From Emticicia sp. 21SJ11W-3 (GTDB lineage: Bacteria > Bacteroidota > Bacteroidia > Cytophagales > Spirosomataceae): a stretch of 64,000 nucleotides of DNA. The stretch is from NCBI RefSeq assembly GCF_024138715.1, contig NZ_CP092074.1, forward strand, positions 4,960,001-5,024,000, given 5' to 3'. This document shows, piece after piece, positions 1 through 8,218 of the stretch. Each line of letters begins with the position of its first letter. The stretch's first letter is position 1. The notes beneath the pieces are model-generated. The model was not told the origin of the DNA. It did not search any database and was given only the letters and a program-made list of their open reading frames with translations. The translations under genes and the position numbers were made by a program.

Positions 1-210
1 GTGCCTGGGGCAGTCGCATTGGTTTTTGCTTTTAAACAAGCCCCACATAAAACCCTTTTTCTTTTTGTAGCGTCCACTTTTTTTTCTGCGGCCTTTGCCG
101 AGTTCTTCTTTTACGTTCGCTGTGCTTGGGGTGGCTGCACTAGCGGCTTGCGAAAACTCAGGAGTTACGGTTAAAACCCCGGCAATAAATAGTATTATCA
201 GTTTTTTCAT
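1..210 (-). CDS. Small lysine-rich secreted protein, partial at window edge
   Basis: An open frame runs from an ATG at 210 to the window edge, 70 codons without a stop, so the C-terminus is missing. The first 16 or so residues (MKKLIILFIAGVLT...) form a typical signal peptide with a Lys-Lys start and a hydrophobic core. An Ala/Ser/Thr-rich stretch follows, then a very basic segment rich in Lys and Arg (about residues 38-58) and a Gln-Cys-Asp-Cys-Pro motif near the edge. I do not recognise the family. Small basic exported proteins of this kind are common in Bacteroidota. The sequence shows export and charge only; the function is unknown. Confidence 0.6.
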   Translation of the reverse strand, partial: MKKLIILFIAGVLTVTPEFSQAASAATPSTANVKEELGKGRRKKSGRYKKKKGFMWGLFKSKNQCDCPRH

Positions 211-253
211 TGATTGAGTCTGTTTCAATTGGAACGAACCGATTCCGGCAAAA

Positions 254-547
254 TTACACTACCATTACACTTTCAACAGAAAAAGCCAGCGGGCTATCGG
301 CAAAAAGTGCTTTTGTATGGGCCCATACGGTTTTAAAGAGCGCCGTCTGCCTGTAATTATTCAGGGCTTCTTCACACTCCCAATGGCTGTGGGTCATAAA
401 AATGTTAGGCTGGTTCAGGTCTTGCATCAGTTCAAGATAACTACACCCGGGCATTGCTCTAATCTGCTCTTTTGAGCCATTGAAAATATGCAGGAACTCC
501 GGCACTTTTTCTTCCTGGAAAGTCATTCTTACGTATCTTACAAGCAT
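254..547 (-). CDS. Antibiotic biosynthesis monooxygenase (ABM) domain protein
   Basis: This is a 97-residue single-domain protein of the ABM / YgiN-like dimeric alpha-beta barrel family. Members are small cofactor-free oxygenases or quinol monooxygenases, and many are uncharacterised. Family signs are the opening MLVRYVRMTF, the GCSYLEL strand and the THSHWECEEALNNYRQT helix. I chose the ATG at 547 because family members begin with this first beta strand; an in-frame ATG at 583 would add 12 residues with no family counterpart. The gene stands alone, 43 bases upstream of the partial secreted protein's start. The exact substrate cannot be read from sequence. Confidence 0.8.
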   Translation of the reverse strand: MLVRYVRMTFQEEKVPEFLHIFNGSKEQIRAMPGCSYLELMQDLNQPNIFMTHSHWECEEALNNYRQTALFKTVWAHTKALFADSPLAFSVESVMVV

Positions 548-583
548 TGGGTAGTTTTTCACAAAAATATAAAAATTAAACAT

Positions 584-861
584 TCCTGCTTGTTAATCAG
601 CCTATATTCTGTAATAATAAACGCCAGTGATAGTACTTTTTTACTAAGCAGAGTAATGTTTATACCAGGTAAGTGCAGCAGGTCATTAATTTTTAAAATG
701 TTTTGCGATTTTCTGATATTATTGGGTTAAAATTAACTGTTTTTGCAATTTGCAAGGTTCGTTAACGTATTGGTATAAAATAGCCGAAAGAATATTTTTA
801 CTCTACATACGTTTTCTGGATAGCAATACCGCAAAAACTTTAAACCTGATTTTATTAACCT
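584..861. other. Intergenic stretch, no gene seen
   Basis: This divergent gap between the ABM protein and the PIG-L protein is AT-rich. Open frames reading through it are short and composition-driven, with no recognisable protein. It presumably holds the promoters of both flanking genes. I did not find a clean TTTG/TAnnTTTG pair. Confidence 0.4.
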
Positions 862-1755
862 ATGAAAAACGCCATTCAGACCCAGCTCATTTTCTTTGTG
901 CTTGCTTTTTTAACCTTGAACGCTTTCAGCCAGGGGCCAAAAGTATTGATAGTAACGGCACATCCGGACGACGAAACCATGTTTCCGGTTACGGTTTTCA
1001 AAATAACCCATGAAATGAAAGGCACCGCCGACCTGGCATTGATAACCGATGGCTCAGGTGGTTATAACGGGCTGGTGGCATCGAGCTATTATGGCAAAAA
1101 CATGACCGACTCGGCAACCGGACGCACCTACCTGCCGCTCATCCGGAAAAAAGAACTTATGTGTTCAGGCGAGGTGATGGGCATCCGGAATTTTTATTTC
1201 TTCGACCAGATTGATGATTTTTATCAACTGAACCCCGAACCGTTTTTATCGGGCGAGCGCTGGGAGATAGCATTTATTGAAAGAAAACTGGATAAGATTC
1301 TGGAACAGGGCCAGTACGATTACATTTTTTGTCTGGTTCCTGATGCGGGCCAGCATGCGCACCACAAATCGGCCACAATTATGGCATTGCGTGCAGCCCA
1401 ACGCATGAAAGGCGGAAAAAAACCGATTGTTCTGGGTGGCCTGGCAACCACGCGTGACTACACGTTTAAGTTCAGCGGCTTAGATAATTATCCTGAAACA
1501 AAGATTCTGGAATCGGCGCCGGTGTTTTATTTTGACAGGGCATACGGCTTTGGTGAAAACAACAAACACAGCTACATGATAGTGGCCGATTGGGTGAAAG
1601 CCTGCCATAAGTCGCAAAGCGGAGACATGAACTCGGCCATGCATAAGGGCGAACTGGAAACTTTCTGGTATTTTGCCATTAATAGTGAGCAGAATTTAGA
1701 GAAGACCCGCCTGTTTTTTGACCAGCTGAAGAGCAGTGGTTTCCCTACTAAATAA
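862..1755 (+). CDS. Secreted PIG-L (LmbE-like) family deacetylase
   Basis: This 297-residue protein has a signal peptide (residues 1-23, ending AFSQ) followed by a PIG-L / LmbE N-acetylglucosaminyl-deacetylase fold. The zinc-binding AHPDDE motif is at residues 33-38, and a HAHH cluster near 165-168 supplies the usual third histidine. Family members hydrolyse N-acetyl groups from GlcNAc-containing glycolipids or conjugates. The signal peptide places this one in the periplasm or outside the cell. It lies directly upstream of a NagB protein with its own C-terminal PIG-L domain, so both may act on N-acetyl amino sugars (inference). The 176-bp gap contains a promoter-like site, so the two genes are probably separate transcripts. 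Confidence 0.85.
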   Translation: MKNAIQTQLIFFVLAFLTLNAFSQGPKVLIVTAHPDDETMFPVTVFKITHEMKGTADLALITDGSGGYNGLVASSYYGKNMTDSATGRTYLPLIRKKELMCSGEVMGIRNFYFFDQIDDFYQLNPEPFLSGERWEIAFIERKLDKILEQGQYDYIFCLVPDAGQHAHHKSATIMALRAAQRMKGGKKPIVLGGLATTRDYTFKFSGLDNYPETKILESAPVFYFDRAYGFGENNKHSYMIVADWVKACHKSQSGDMNSAMHKGELETFWYFAINSEQNLEKTRLFFDQLKSSGFPTK

Positions 1756-1855
1756 ACCAGCTCTATGTTCAGAAAATCAGATTCCTAAATTAAGTGTGTG
1801 TTTTACATTTTTAAAAAAATTTAAAAATTAGTTTTTTTGAACAACAAAAAAATAC

Positions 1856-1883
1856 TTTGGTAATAAGAAAAGCCTTAAATTTG
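1856..1883 (+). promoter_or_regulatory. Bacteroidetes-type promoter for nagB
   Basis: TTTG at 1856-1859 and TAAATTTG at 1876-1883 match the Bacteroidetes sigma-ABfr consensus (TTTG, spacer, TAnnTTTG). The 16-nt spacer is slightly short. Transcription would start near 1890, giving a leader of about 40 nt before the nagB ATG at 1932. Confidence 0.5.
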
Positions 1884-1931
1884 CCGAATCTTACTACATG
1901 CTATTGCCTCTAATAACAAAACTACATTATA

Positions 1932-3854
1932 ATGGAACAGCAGATTATAACGAATGAACCTATTGCTTACGAGAAGATTCCTACCAAGATTTTTAAAGAC
2001 TCAAAAGATGCCTCAAAAGCAGTTGCTCAGGAAATTGCTGATTTGATTCGCGAAAAACAAAAACAAGGAAAACCATGTATACTAGGCCTGGCTACGGGTT
2101 CATCGCCCAAATCAGTTTACGCAGAGCTGGTACGCATGCACAATGAAGAAGGCCTCAGTTTTAAAAACGTGGTTTCTTTCAACCTTGATGAGTATTACCC
2201 AATGGAGCCTGACTCGCTGCAAAGTTATGTTTTGTTTATGAAGGAGCAGCTTTTTGACAGGGTAGATATGCCAAAGGAAAACTATTTTATTCCGGACGGC
2301 ACCATTCCTGCCAACAGGATAAAAGAATTCTGCGAAGAGTATGAAAGAAAAATAGATGCCATGGGCGGCCTTGACTTTCAGTTGCTGGGTATTGGCGCCA
2401 ATGGGCATATTGGTTTCAACGAGCCCGGCTCGCTGGTTAATTCAAGAACCCGACTGATGATGCTTGACCACTCTACACGCGTAGCGGCAGCTTCTGACTT
2501 CGGTGGCAGTCTGGTGAATGTTCCTAAAAAAGCCATTACGCTGGGTGTTTCAAAAATACTAAATGCCAAAAGAGTAGTTTTGCTGGCATGGGGCGAAAGA
2601 AAAGCTCCGGTAATAGCCGAGGCGGTAGAAGGACGCGTAACAGAGTCGGTTCCGGCTTCTTATTTACAAACGCATGCCAACACGCTTTTTGTAATTGACG
2701 AAAGAGCGGCTTCTGACCTTACCCGCATGAAAACCCCTTGGTTGGTTGAAGACGTGGAGTGGACCAGCAAAATGGTGAAAAAGGCGGTTACAACGCTTTC
2801 ACTTTCTTTGAGCAAGCCTATCCTGAAGCTAACCAATAAAGACTATAACGACAACGGTTTGAGCGACCTGTTGGCGCGTCACGGGCAGGCTTATGAGATC
2901 AACATTGATGTTTTCAATCAATTACAACATACTATTTCTGGCTGGCCGGGTGGCAAACCTAATGCCGACGACACCAACCGCCCAGAAAGAGCATTGCCTG
3001 CAAAAAAACGTGTGATTATTTTCAGCCCTCACCCGGATGACGATATTATTTCAATGGGTGGTACTTTCCAACGCCTGGTTGACCAGGGACACGATGTACA
3101 CGTGGGGTATCAGACATCGGGCAACATTGCGGTAGCAGATGATGAAGCCATTCGTTTCATTGATTTCGTGGTAGATTTCAACCACAAATTCGGTATTGAA
3201 AACAAAGAGACCCGGGCTCTTTTCAGTGAAGCCAAAGAGTTTTTGAAAAACAAAAAAGGCAGCGATATCGACAGCCCGGCTGTAAGATACGTAAAAGGTC
3301 TGATTCGCCGCGGAGAGGCCAAAGCTACCTGCCGATTTGTAGGTATACCTGAAGAAAACGTCCATTTTCTTGATATGCCTTTCTATGAAACCGGCCGTAT
3401 AGAGAAAAAACCATTAGGGCCGGACGATGTAAAGGTGGTGGCCGATTTGATAGAAGAAATAAAACCGCATCAGATATATGCCGCCGGCGACCTGGCCGAC
3501 CCACATGGCACACACAAAGTTTGTCTGGATGCTATCTTTGCTGCCATTGAAAACATCAAGCATAAAAACTTTATGAAAGACTGCTGGTTGTGGCTGTATC
3601 GTGGTGCATGGGCAGAGTGGGATATCCACGAAATTGAAATGGCCGTACCTATGTCGCCAGACCAGGTGTTGCAGAAACGTATGGGTATCTTTAAGCACCA
3701 GTCTCAGAAAGACGGCGTGGTGTTTCAGGGTAGCGATGCGCGCGAGTTCTGGCAACGTGCTGAAGAGCGTAACAGAGGTACTGCAGGTTTGTATAACAAG
3801 CTCGGCCTGGCAGAATATGAGGCAATGGAAGCTTTTGTACGTTGGAAGTTCTGA
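1932..3854 (+). CDS. nagB: Glucosamine-6-phosphate deaminase fused to a PIG-L domain
   Basis: This 640-residue two-domain protein combines NagB with a PIG-L domain. Residues about 15-260 are NagB, which converts glucosamine-6-phosphate to fructose-6-phosphate and ammonia. Visible motifs are LATGSSP (phosphate loop), FNLDEYYP with catalytic Asp86, and IGANGHIGFNEPGS with His159 and Glu164. Asn157 stands where E. coli has Asp141, as in Bacillus-type enzymes. A linker follows, and residues about 355-640 are a PIG-L domain with SPHPDDD at 365-371 and DPHGTH at 523-528. Fusions of this length are known in Bacteroidota. The start is the first ATG after a promoter-like site. The gene is monocistronic and ends in a strong hairpin. 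The PIG-L half may deacetylate a GlcNAc-6-P-like substrate, but that is inference. Confidence 0.92.
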   Translation: MEQQIITNEPIAYEKIPTKIFKDSKDASKAVAQEIADLIREKQKQGKPCILGLATGSSPKSVYAELVRMHNEEGLSFKNVVSFNLDEYYPMEPDSLQSYVLFMKEQLFDRVDMPKENYFIPDGTIPANRIKEFCEEYERKIDAMGGLDFQLLGIGANGHIGFNEPGSLVNSRTRLMMLDHSTRVAAASDFGGSLVNVPKKAITLGVSKILNAKRVVLLAWGERKAPVIAEAVEGRVTESVPASYLQTHANTLFVIDERAASDLTRMKTPWLVEDVEWTSKMVKKAVTTLSLSLSKPILKLTNKDYNDNGLSDLLARHGQAYEINIDVFNQLQHTISGWPGGKPNADDTNRPERALPAKKRVIIFSPHPDDDIISMGGTFQRLVDQGHDVHVGYQTSGNIAVADDEAIRFIDFVVDFNHKFGIENKETRALFSEAKEFLKNKKGSDIDSPAVRYVKGLIRRGEAKATCRFVGIPEENVHFLDMPFYETGRIEKKPLGPDDVKVVADLIEEIKPHQIYAAGDLADPHGTHKVCLDAIFAAIENIKHKNFMKDCWLWLYRGAWAEWDIHEIEMAVPMSPDQVLQKRMGIFKHQSQKDGVVFQGSDAREFWQRAEERNRGTAGLYNKLGLAEYEAMEAFVRWKF

Positions 3855-3877
3855 TAAATTCAACCAGATCTATAAAC

Positions 3878-3911
3878 AAAAAAGCGGTCTGATAACTCAA
3901 ACCGCTTTTTT
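3878..3911. terminator. Bidirectional rho-independent terminator
   Basis: A perfect 11-bp inverted repeat (AAAAAAGCGGT at 3878-3888 and ACCGCTTTTTT at 3901-3911) has a 12-nt loop. It has A and T tracts on both sides and lies between the convergent nagB and DsbD-N-like genes. Confidence 0.85.
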
Positions 3912-3934
3912 GTTGCCTTATGTTCAATAAAACC

Positions 3935-4396
3935 TTAAATAGTTTTTACCTCAAACTTAAATTTATCTTTGCCGGGTATGCACTTACCATCTTTGTTGGT
4001 GCAGGTCTGGCTTTCTATTTTGCCTTCAATCACCGGATTCGCCTTTGTGATTTTCACTTTCTGAATAAATTTGGCTTCATGCTCAAAGTAATGTACTTTG
4101 CCTCCCCATATATCGTCATACTTTTCTTTTGGTTTTACTGGCACCAGCTTGCCTACTAATGCGTAAGTGTCATTTTTGGTAAAATTGGCAGTGGTGGGCA
4201 GTGGGCCTTCTACTTTCAGTTCAGACGAATACATATACCAGTTGTCATCAATTTTAGCTGTAAAAACCAGATCAATGGTTTCACCTACCTTGGCCGAAGT
4301 TTTAGACGGAGTAAACGTCCACTTGGCTGGTTTAAGAATCTGGGCAGATGCTGCCAGAGAAGAAGCAAATAATACGATAAAAAGGATTTTTCTCAT
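3935..4396 (-). CDS. Stand-alone DsbD N-terminal-domain-like periplasmic protein
   Basis: This 153-residue protein has a signal peptide (MRKILFIVLFASSLAASAQ). The mature part resembles the N-terminal domain of the disulfide reductase DsbD: an immunoglobulin-like fold with a KVGETIDLVF strand, a WYMYSSEL segment and a late pair of cysteines (Cys132 and Cys139, in TCTNKDGKC). In DsbD the equivalent pair passes electrons to periplasmic thiol proteins. Here there is no transmembrane domain and no thioredoxin domain. In Bacteroidota such stand-alone copies often accompany or substitute for parts of full-length DsbD. The gene is convergent with nagB and 14 bp downstream of the exonuclease gene, suggesting cotranscription. 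The partner is unknown. Confidence 0.75.
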   Translation of the reverse strand: MRKILFIVLFASSLAASAQILKPAKWTFTPSKTSAKVGETIDLVFTAKIDDNWYMYSSELKVEGPLPTTANFTKNDTYALVGKLVPVKPKEKYDDIWGGKVHYFEHEAKFIQKVKITKANPVIEGKIESQTCTNKDGKCIPGKDKFKFEVKTI

Positions 4397-4410
4397 GTTG
4401 CTATTGATTA

Positions 4411-5154
4411 CTACTTTAATAATACTTCTATATTGTTTTCATTAATTAACGCCCAATCATTCATTTTCATATAAAGCTGGGTTAAAAGAATAACGTCGTC
4501 GGCGCAATATCGGGCAATCTTCAATAAATTTTTTTCTTTGTAATAAAGCTCGTTTATCTGGTCGCCGCTTATTCCTGTTTCACCATCCGGAATACCAAAA
4601 ATTGTGATAAGCAACTCTAATGAAACATAGTGCTTATGGTCTCCGAATTTCCAGAGGTCCAGCGTGTCAATATGCTTTATTTCCCAGGGCTTTTTGCCGG
4701 AAATCTGCAATACTGCCGGCAGCGAAATACCATTTACAAGCATCCGGCGACAGATATATGGAAAGTCGAACTCCTTTCCGTTATGCGCACAAAGCAGCAG
4801 GTTTTTACCTGCCTTATGTTTTTCAACAATACTCTTAAACTGCTTAAGTATTTCGGCTTCCGACTCCCCGCTTATCATCTTAACGCGAAGCGAAGGCTCA
4901 AGGTTCTCATCAAACACAATACCACCTACACCAATGCAGATTATTTTGCCAAATTCTGAATAAATAGATGCGCGGTTTAAATAGAAGAGATGGTCTGGCA
5001 ATTCTTCCTTTTCTTTGCTTTGCAGATACCCGGCCTTTTTTAGCCAAAGGCTTTTGAGCGGTTCATTTAGCAAATCGAAGTCAGGCTCCTGAGAAACCGT
5101 TTCAATATCAATAAAAAGAATGTTCTTAAGACTCTTTACATCGTTTTCAGTCAT
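4411..5154 (-). CDS. Predicted 3'-5' exonuclease (PolB-like, RNase H fold)
   Basis: This 247-residue protein has the DEDD exonuclease layout. ILFIDIET carries Asp16 and Glu18 (Exo I), CAHNGKEFDFPYI is Exo II, and YCADDVILL near the C-terminus is Exo III. This matches the predicted PolB-like 3'-5' exonuclease family common in Bacteroidota. It should degrade single-stranded DNA or RNA ends in a metal-dependent manner. The start is the first ATG of a well-behaved N-terminus (MTENDVKSLK) leading straight into Exo I. It lies between the acyltransferase gene (38 bp upstream) and the DsbD-N-like gene (14 bp downstream) on the same strand. The substrate is not known. Confidence 0.8.
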   Translation of the reverse strand: MTENDVKSLKNILFIDIETVSQEPDFDLLNEPLKSLWLKKAGYLQSKEKEELPDHLFYLNRASIYSEFGKIICIGVGGIVFDENLEPSLRVKMISGESEAEILKQFKSIVEKHKAGKNLLLCAHNGKEFDFPYICRRMLVNGISLPAVLQISGKKPWEIKHIDTLDLWKFGDHKHYVSLELLITIFGIPDGETGISGDQINELYYKEKNLLKIARYCADDVILLTQLYMKMNDWALINENNIEVLLK

Positions 5155-5192
5155 CAGCCTTGATTAAATAGTTTATAACAAAGTTAGGCAAA

Positions 5193-6026
5193 TCAGACGA
5201 CAAAATAAACCAACAGCGCCAGTAAAAGCCAGTAAACGGGCATCAGTACGATAAAAATGCCAAGGGCGATAGAGTCAAAAAACACACTGCCCCTGGTAAC
5301 TTTTCTTGACAAGGTTACGCTAAGCCAGTTGACAGGAAAATTAACCAGCGACCCGATATAATAAAACGGATTTTTAAAGAAACCGGTAGCAGGCAACCCC
5401 CTGTTCAGCAGGTCTTTCAGTTTGTCGGTTAAAGAGCGGTTAAACTCTTTCAGAAACAAGCCCTCTGAGGTATCCTGAGGCAGGTCGTTGCGGTAAGTAG
5501 GTTCGCCAATCTGTATATTCACTACTTTGCCGAATTTATCAAAATTATTATAGCTGATACCCACCGGCACTATAATTACCTCTATGCCATCGTTCCAGGC
5601 TTTTTGCGCCAGGCGACCAGTACCCTTCTTTAAAGGAAGTAGCTCTTTCTGGTGTATGCAAAGGCCCTCTGAGAAAATCAACACTATTTCTCCTTCTCTG
5701 AAAAGCTCAATACATTTTCTAAAAGTTTCATCATTTTCTCCCAGATACTCTTTACCCTCAGATAACCGGTACATGGGCATCATAAAAAGGCTGTTCAGCG
5801 CTTTTTTTGCCGCCGGTTTTTTAAAAACATCGCCTCGTGCCAATGACCATATCCGGCGATCGAAATGCGTACATAATAATACGGCATCAAGAAAAGAATT
5901 GGAATGATTTGACGCCAGCAACACAGCACCCGTTTTAGGGATGTTTTCTAGGCCACTTATATGAATGCGCTTGGTAAAAAATTTTAAAAGAAACCAGACG
6001 AAAGGTCTTAAAACGTAATATAGCAA
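5193..6026 (-). CDS. 1-acyl-sn-glycerol-3-phosphate acyltransferase-like (PlsC family)
   Basis: This 277-residue lysophospholipid acyltransferase-family protein has a hydrophobic N-terminus and a hydrophobic C-terminal hairpin (about 245-277). The acyltransferase motif is NHSNSFLDA at 40-48, with His41 and Asp47 separated by five residues rather than the classical four. This longer spacing occurs in a Bacteroidota subfamily I recall with NHPN-type motifs. The second motif, FSEGLCIHQKELLPLKKG, supplies the substrate-binding Glu-Gly. The likely role is acylation of a glycerol-phosphate or ornithine-type lipid at the inner membrane. A second PlsC homologue with the normal spacing lies at 9778-10521. 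The exact acceptor is uncertain. Confidence 0.75.
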   Translation of the reverse strand: MLYYVLRPFVWFLLKFFTKRIHISGLENIPKTGAVLLASNHSNSFLDAVLLCTHFDRRIWSLARGDVFKKPAAKKALNSLFMMPMYRLSEGKEYLGENDETFRKCIELFREGEIVLIFSEGLCIHQKELLPLKKGTGRLAQKAWNDGIEVIIVPVGISYNNFDKFGKVVNIQIGEPTYRNDLPQDTSEGLFLKEFNRSLTDKLKDLLNRGLPATGFFKNPFYYIGSLVNFPVNWLSVTLSRKVTRGSVFFDSIALGIFIVLMPVYWLLLALLVYFVV

Positions 6027-6393
6027 AGTATGATAAGTTTAGGTAGTACAAAAATAACCATGCACCCGGATTCAGCTAATATTTTTTGATTGATGATTAA
6101 AAAAAAGGCTCAAAAAGACCAAAAACAATGCTAAATACCGCGGTTTAACCCTCAAAATTCAGAAGAAATACGTTTATCTGCAAATAATTGGGTCAATTAG
6201 TATTTGTTTAACATTTTGTTGTAGTTTTTTGCTCAATATATTATAAAAAACTAATTCTCTTTGGTTTTCATACAGGTGTAAGTAATTTGGCACCGTATTT
6301 ACAACAAAACGCCACCGGAGCTGGTTTAAACAGCGTTTTTCTTATTGCTGTAAGATACGGCTCCATGAATCGTCCTAAGCCAAAGAAACAATT
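6027..6393. other. Gene-free divergent region with structured leader
   Basis: This 367-bp AT-rich region lies between the acyltransferase gene (minus) and the GapN-like gene (plus). I see no coding frame. The notable content is the nested inverted repeat at 6293-6360, listed separately. The rest presumably holds the two divergent promoters. Confidence 0.5.
6293..6360 (+). promoter_or_regulatory. Nested stem-loop before the GapN-like gene
   Basis: The outer arms are CCGTATTTACA (6293-6303) and TGTAAGATACGG (6349-6360), which pair with a single bulged G. Inside them AAAACGC (6306-6312) pairs with GCGTTTT (6333-6339), and ACC/GGT arms enclose GGAGCT-type sequence at the tip. It ends 33 nt before the ATG. 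There is no poly-U tract, so it is not a plain terminator. It could be a 5'-UTR regulatory structure. Confidence 0.4.
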
Positions 6394-8022
6394 ATGAGCA
6401 ATCTAAAAGAGAAAATCACGGCCATTTTTCCAAGTGCCGACCAAATTCCCGAAGCTTATCAGATTCCGCCCCTGCATCAGCGTGAATACCTGGTAGGAGG
6501 AGAAATGCGCCAGTGGAGCGGCGCCACGCAGGACGTCTACTCGCCGGTTTATGTAAAAGATGAAAACGGCAAGTTTGTCAGCAAGCACATAGGCAGTTTC
6601 CCGATTACTGATGTACCCCAAGCCATGGAGGCGCTTGATGCCGCCCTGAAAGCCTTTGACAACGGCCGCGGCGAATGGCCCACCATGAGTGTAAGCGAAC
6701 GCATTGCGTGCATGGAGAACTTCATTAAGAAGATGCTGGAAAAGAAAACAGAGATTGTAAATCTGCTGATGTTTGAGATTGGCAAGTCTCTGGCTGATTC
6801 AATTAAAGAATTTGACCGTACTGTAGAATACATATATGATACCATTGACTGCCTGAAAGACATTGACCGTGCGTCGTCGCGCTTTAAGATTGAGCAGGGC
6901 ATTATCGGGCAAATTCGCCGTTCGCCCTTTGGTGTGGTACTTTGTATGGGGCCATTTAATTATCCCCTTAACGAAACCTATACCACGTTGATACCGGCCA
7001 TTCTAATGGGTAATACTATTCTTTTCAAGCCACCTAAGCATGGCACGCTTTTGCATTACCCCATGCTTGAGGCCTTTAAAGAGTGTTTCCCGAAAGGGGT
7101 TGTCAATACCATATATGGCCGTGGCGCCAATGTGATACCGCCTATTATGCAAAGCGGCAAAATCAATATTCTCACCCTGATTGGGTCTAGTAAAGTAGCC
7201 AACGACCTGAAAAAAATGCACCCCAAGCTTAACCGCTTAAGAGCAGTTTTGGGGCTTGATGCCAAAAATGCTGGTATTGTGTTGAAAAATGCTGATGTTG
7301 AACTATCAGTGAAAGAGTGTATTCTGGGCTCGTTATCTTTTAACGGGCAACGCTGCACCGCCATCAAGATTATTTGGGTACACCGTTCTATTGCCAAGAA
7401 ATTCCTGAACAGATTTACCGAAGAACTTGAAAAGCTGAAATACGGTATGCCCTGGGAGGCCGGCGTTAATCTTACTCCGCTGCCGGAGCCTAACAAACCA
7501 GCCTACCTGACCGAGTGTATTGAAGATGCCAAAGCACACGGCGCCGAGGTAATGAACGAAGGCGGTGGCACAACGGTGCATTCTTTCTTTTACCCGGCAG
7601 TGTTGTATCCGGTAAATGAAAAAATGAAAGTGTACTCAGAAGAGCAGTTCGGGCCGCTGATTCCGATTGTACCATTTGACGACGTAGAAGAGCCTATACA
7701 ATATCTGCTCAACTCGTCGCACGGGCAGCAGGTAAGTATCTTTGGTACTAACCCTGATCAGATAGCCAATCTGATTGACCCGCTCGTGAACCAGGTAAGC
7801 CGCGTGAACATTAACGCCCAATGCCAGAGAGGCCCGGATACCTTCCCGTTCACAGGTAGAAAGGATTCGGCGGAAGGGACACTTTCGGTTGAAGATGCAC
7901 TGAGAGCTTTTTCAATCAGAACCGTGGTAGCTACCAAAGAAACCCCCGAAAACAAGAAGATTTTCAATGAAATTGTGGAAGAACACAGTTCACATTTTCT
8001 TTCAACCAAGTATATTTTCTAA
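6394..8022 (+). CDS. gapN: GapN-like NADP-dependent glyceraldehyde-3-phosphate dehydrogenase (ALDH superfamily)
   Basis: This 542-residue aldehyde dehydrogenase superfamily member is closest to non-phosphorylating, NADP-dependent GAPDH, which oxidises glyceraldehyde-3-phosphate to 3-phosphoglycerate. Visible motifs are GPFNYPLNETYTTLIPA, ILFKPPKHG (cofactor-binding Lys-Pro), FNGQRCTA with catalytic Cys321, and EEQFGP at 416-421. The general-base Glu expected in LELGGK is absent: by hand alignment VLGLDAKNAG puts Gly287 there. That departs from classic GapN, although I recall a GapN-like clade with this LGLDAKN signature. The gene is monocistronic, with a structured leader upstream and a strong terminator behind. 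Substrate assignment is family-based. Confidence 0.75.
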   Translation: MSNLKEKITAIFPSADQIPEAYQIPPLHQREYLVGGEMRQWSGATQDVYSPVYVKDENGKFVSKHIGSFPITDVPQAMEALDAALKAFDNGRGEWPTMSVSERIACMENFIKKMLEKKTEIVNLLMFEIGKSLADSIKEFDRTVEYIYDTIDCLKDIDRASSRFKIEQGIIGQIRRSPFGVVLCMGPFNYPLNETYTTLIPAILMGNTILFKPPKHGTLLHYPMLEAFKECFPKGVVNTIYGRGANVIPPIMQSGKINILTLIGSSKVANDLKKMHPKLNRLRAVLGLDAKNAGIVLKNADVELSVKECILGSLSFNGQRCTAIKIIWVHRSIAKKFLNRFTEELEKLKYGMPWEAGVNLTPLPEPNKPAYLTECIEDAKAHGAEVMNEGGGTTVHSFFYPAVLYPVNEKMKVYSEEQFGPLIPIVPFDDVEEPIQYLLNSSHGQQVSIFGTNPDQIANLIDPLVNQVSRVNINAQCQRGPDTFPFTGRKDSAEGTLSVEDALRAFSIRTVVATKETPENKKIFNEIVEEHSSHFLSTKYIF

Positions 8023-8024
8023 AG

Positions 8025-8052
8025 AAATGCCCCGTTACGGCGGGGCATTTTT
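8025..8052 (+). terminator. Rho-independent terminator after the GapN-like gene
   Basis: A perfect 10-bp stem (AAATGCCCCG at 8025-8034, CGGGGCATTT at 8041-8050) has a 6-nt loop and is followed by a T-rich run. It starts three bases after the stop codon. Confidence 0.85.
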
Positions 8053-8218
8053 CTCTTTTTATTTCCTGCCTTTGTTTGCCTTAAGCCCCCTGATAAAATA
8101 TAATCTCTTGAACGCCGTTTCTTCTGTAATCCAAATAAGTTTAACCGGGTTTTAGAATATTTTTATAATTTTGACAAAAATTTCATTAGAAGAAATCCCC
8201 AGCAATAACAAAAAACCT

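Noticed and set aside
488-1013. Small plus-strand open frames before the PIG-L gene
   Set aside because: They overlap the ABM gene, AT-rich spacer or the PIG-L start in another frame, with no plausible protein features.
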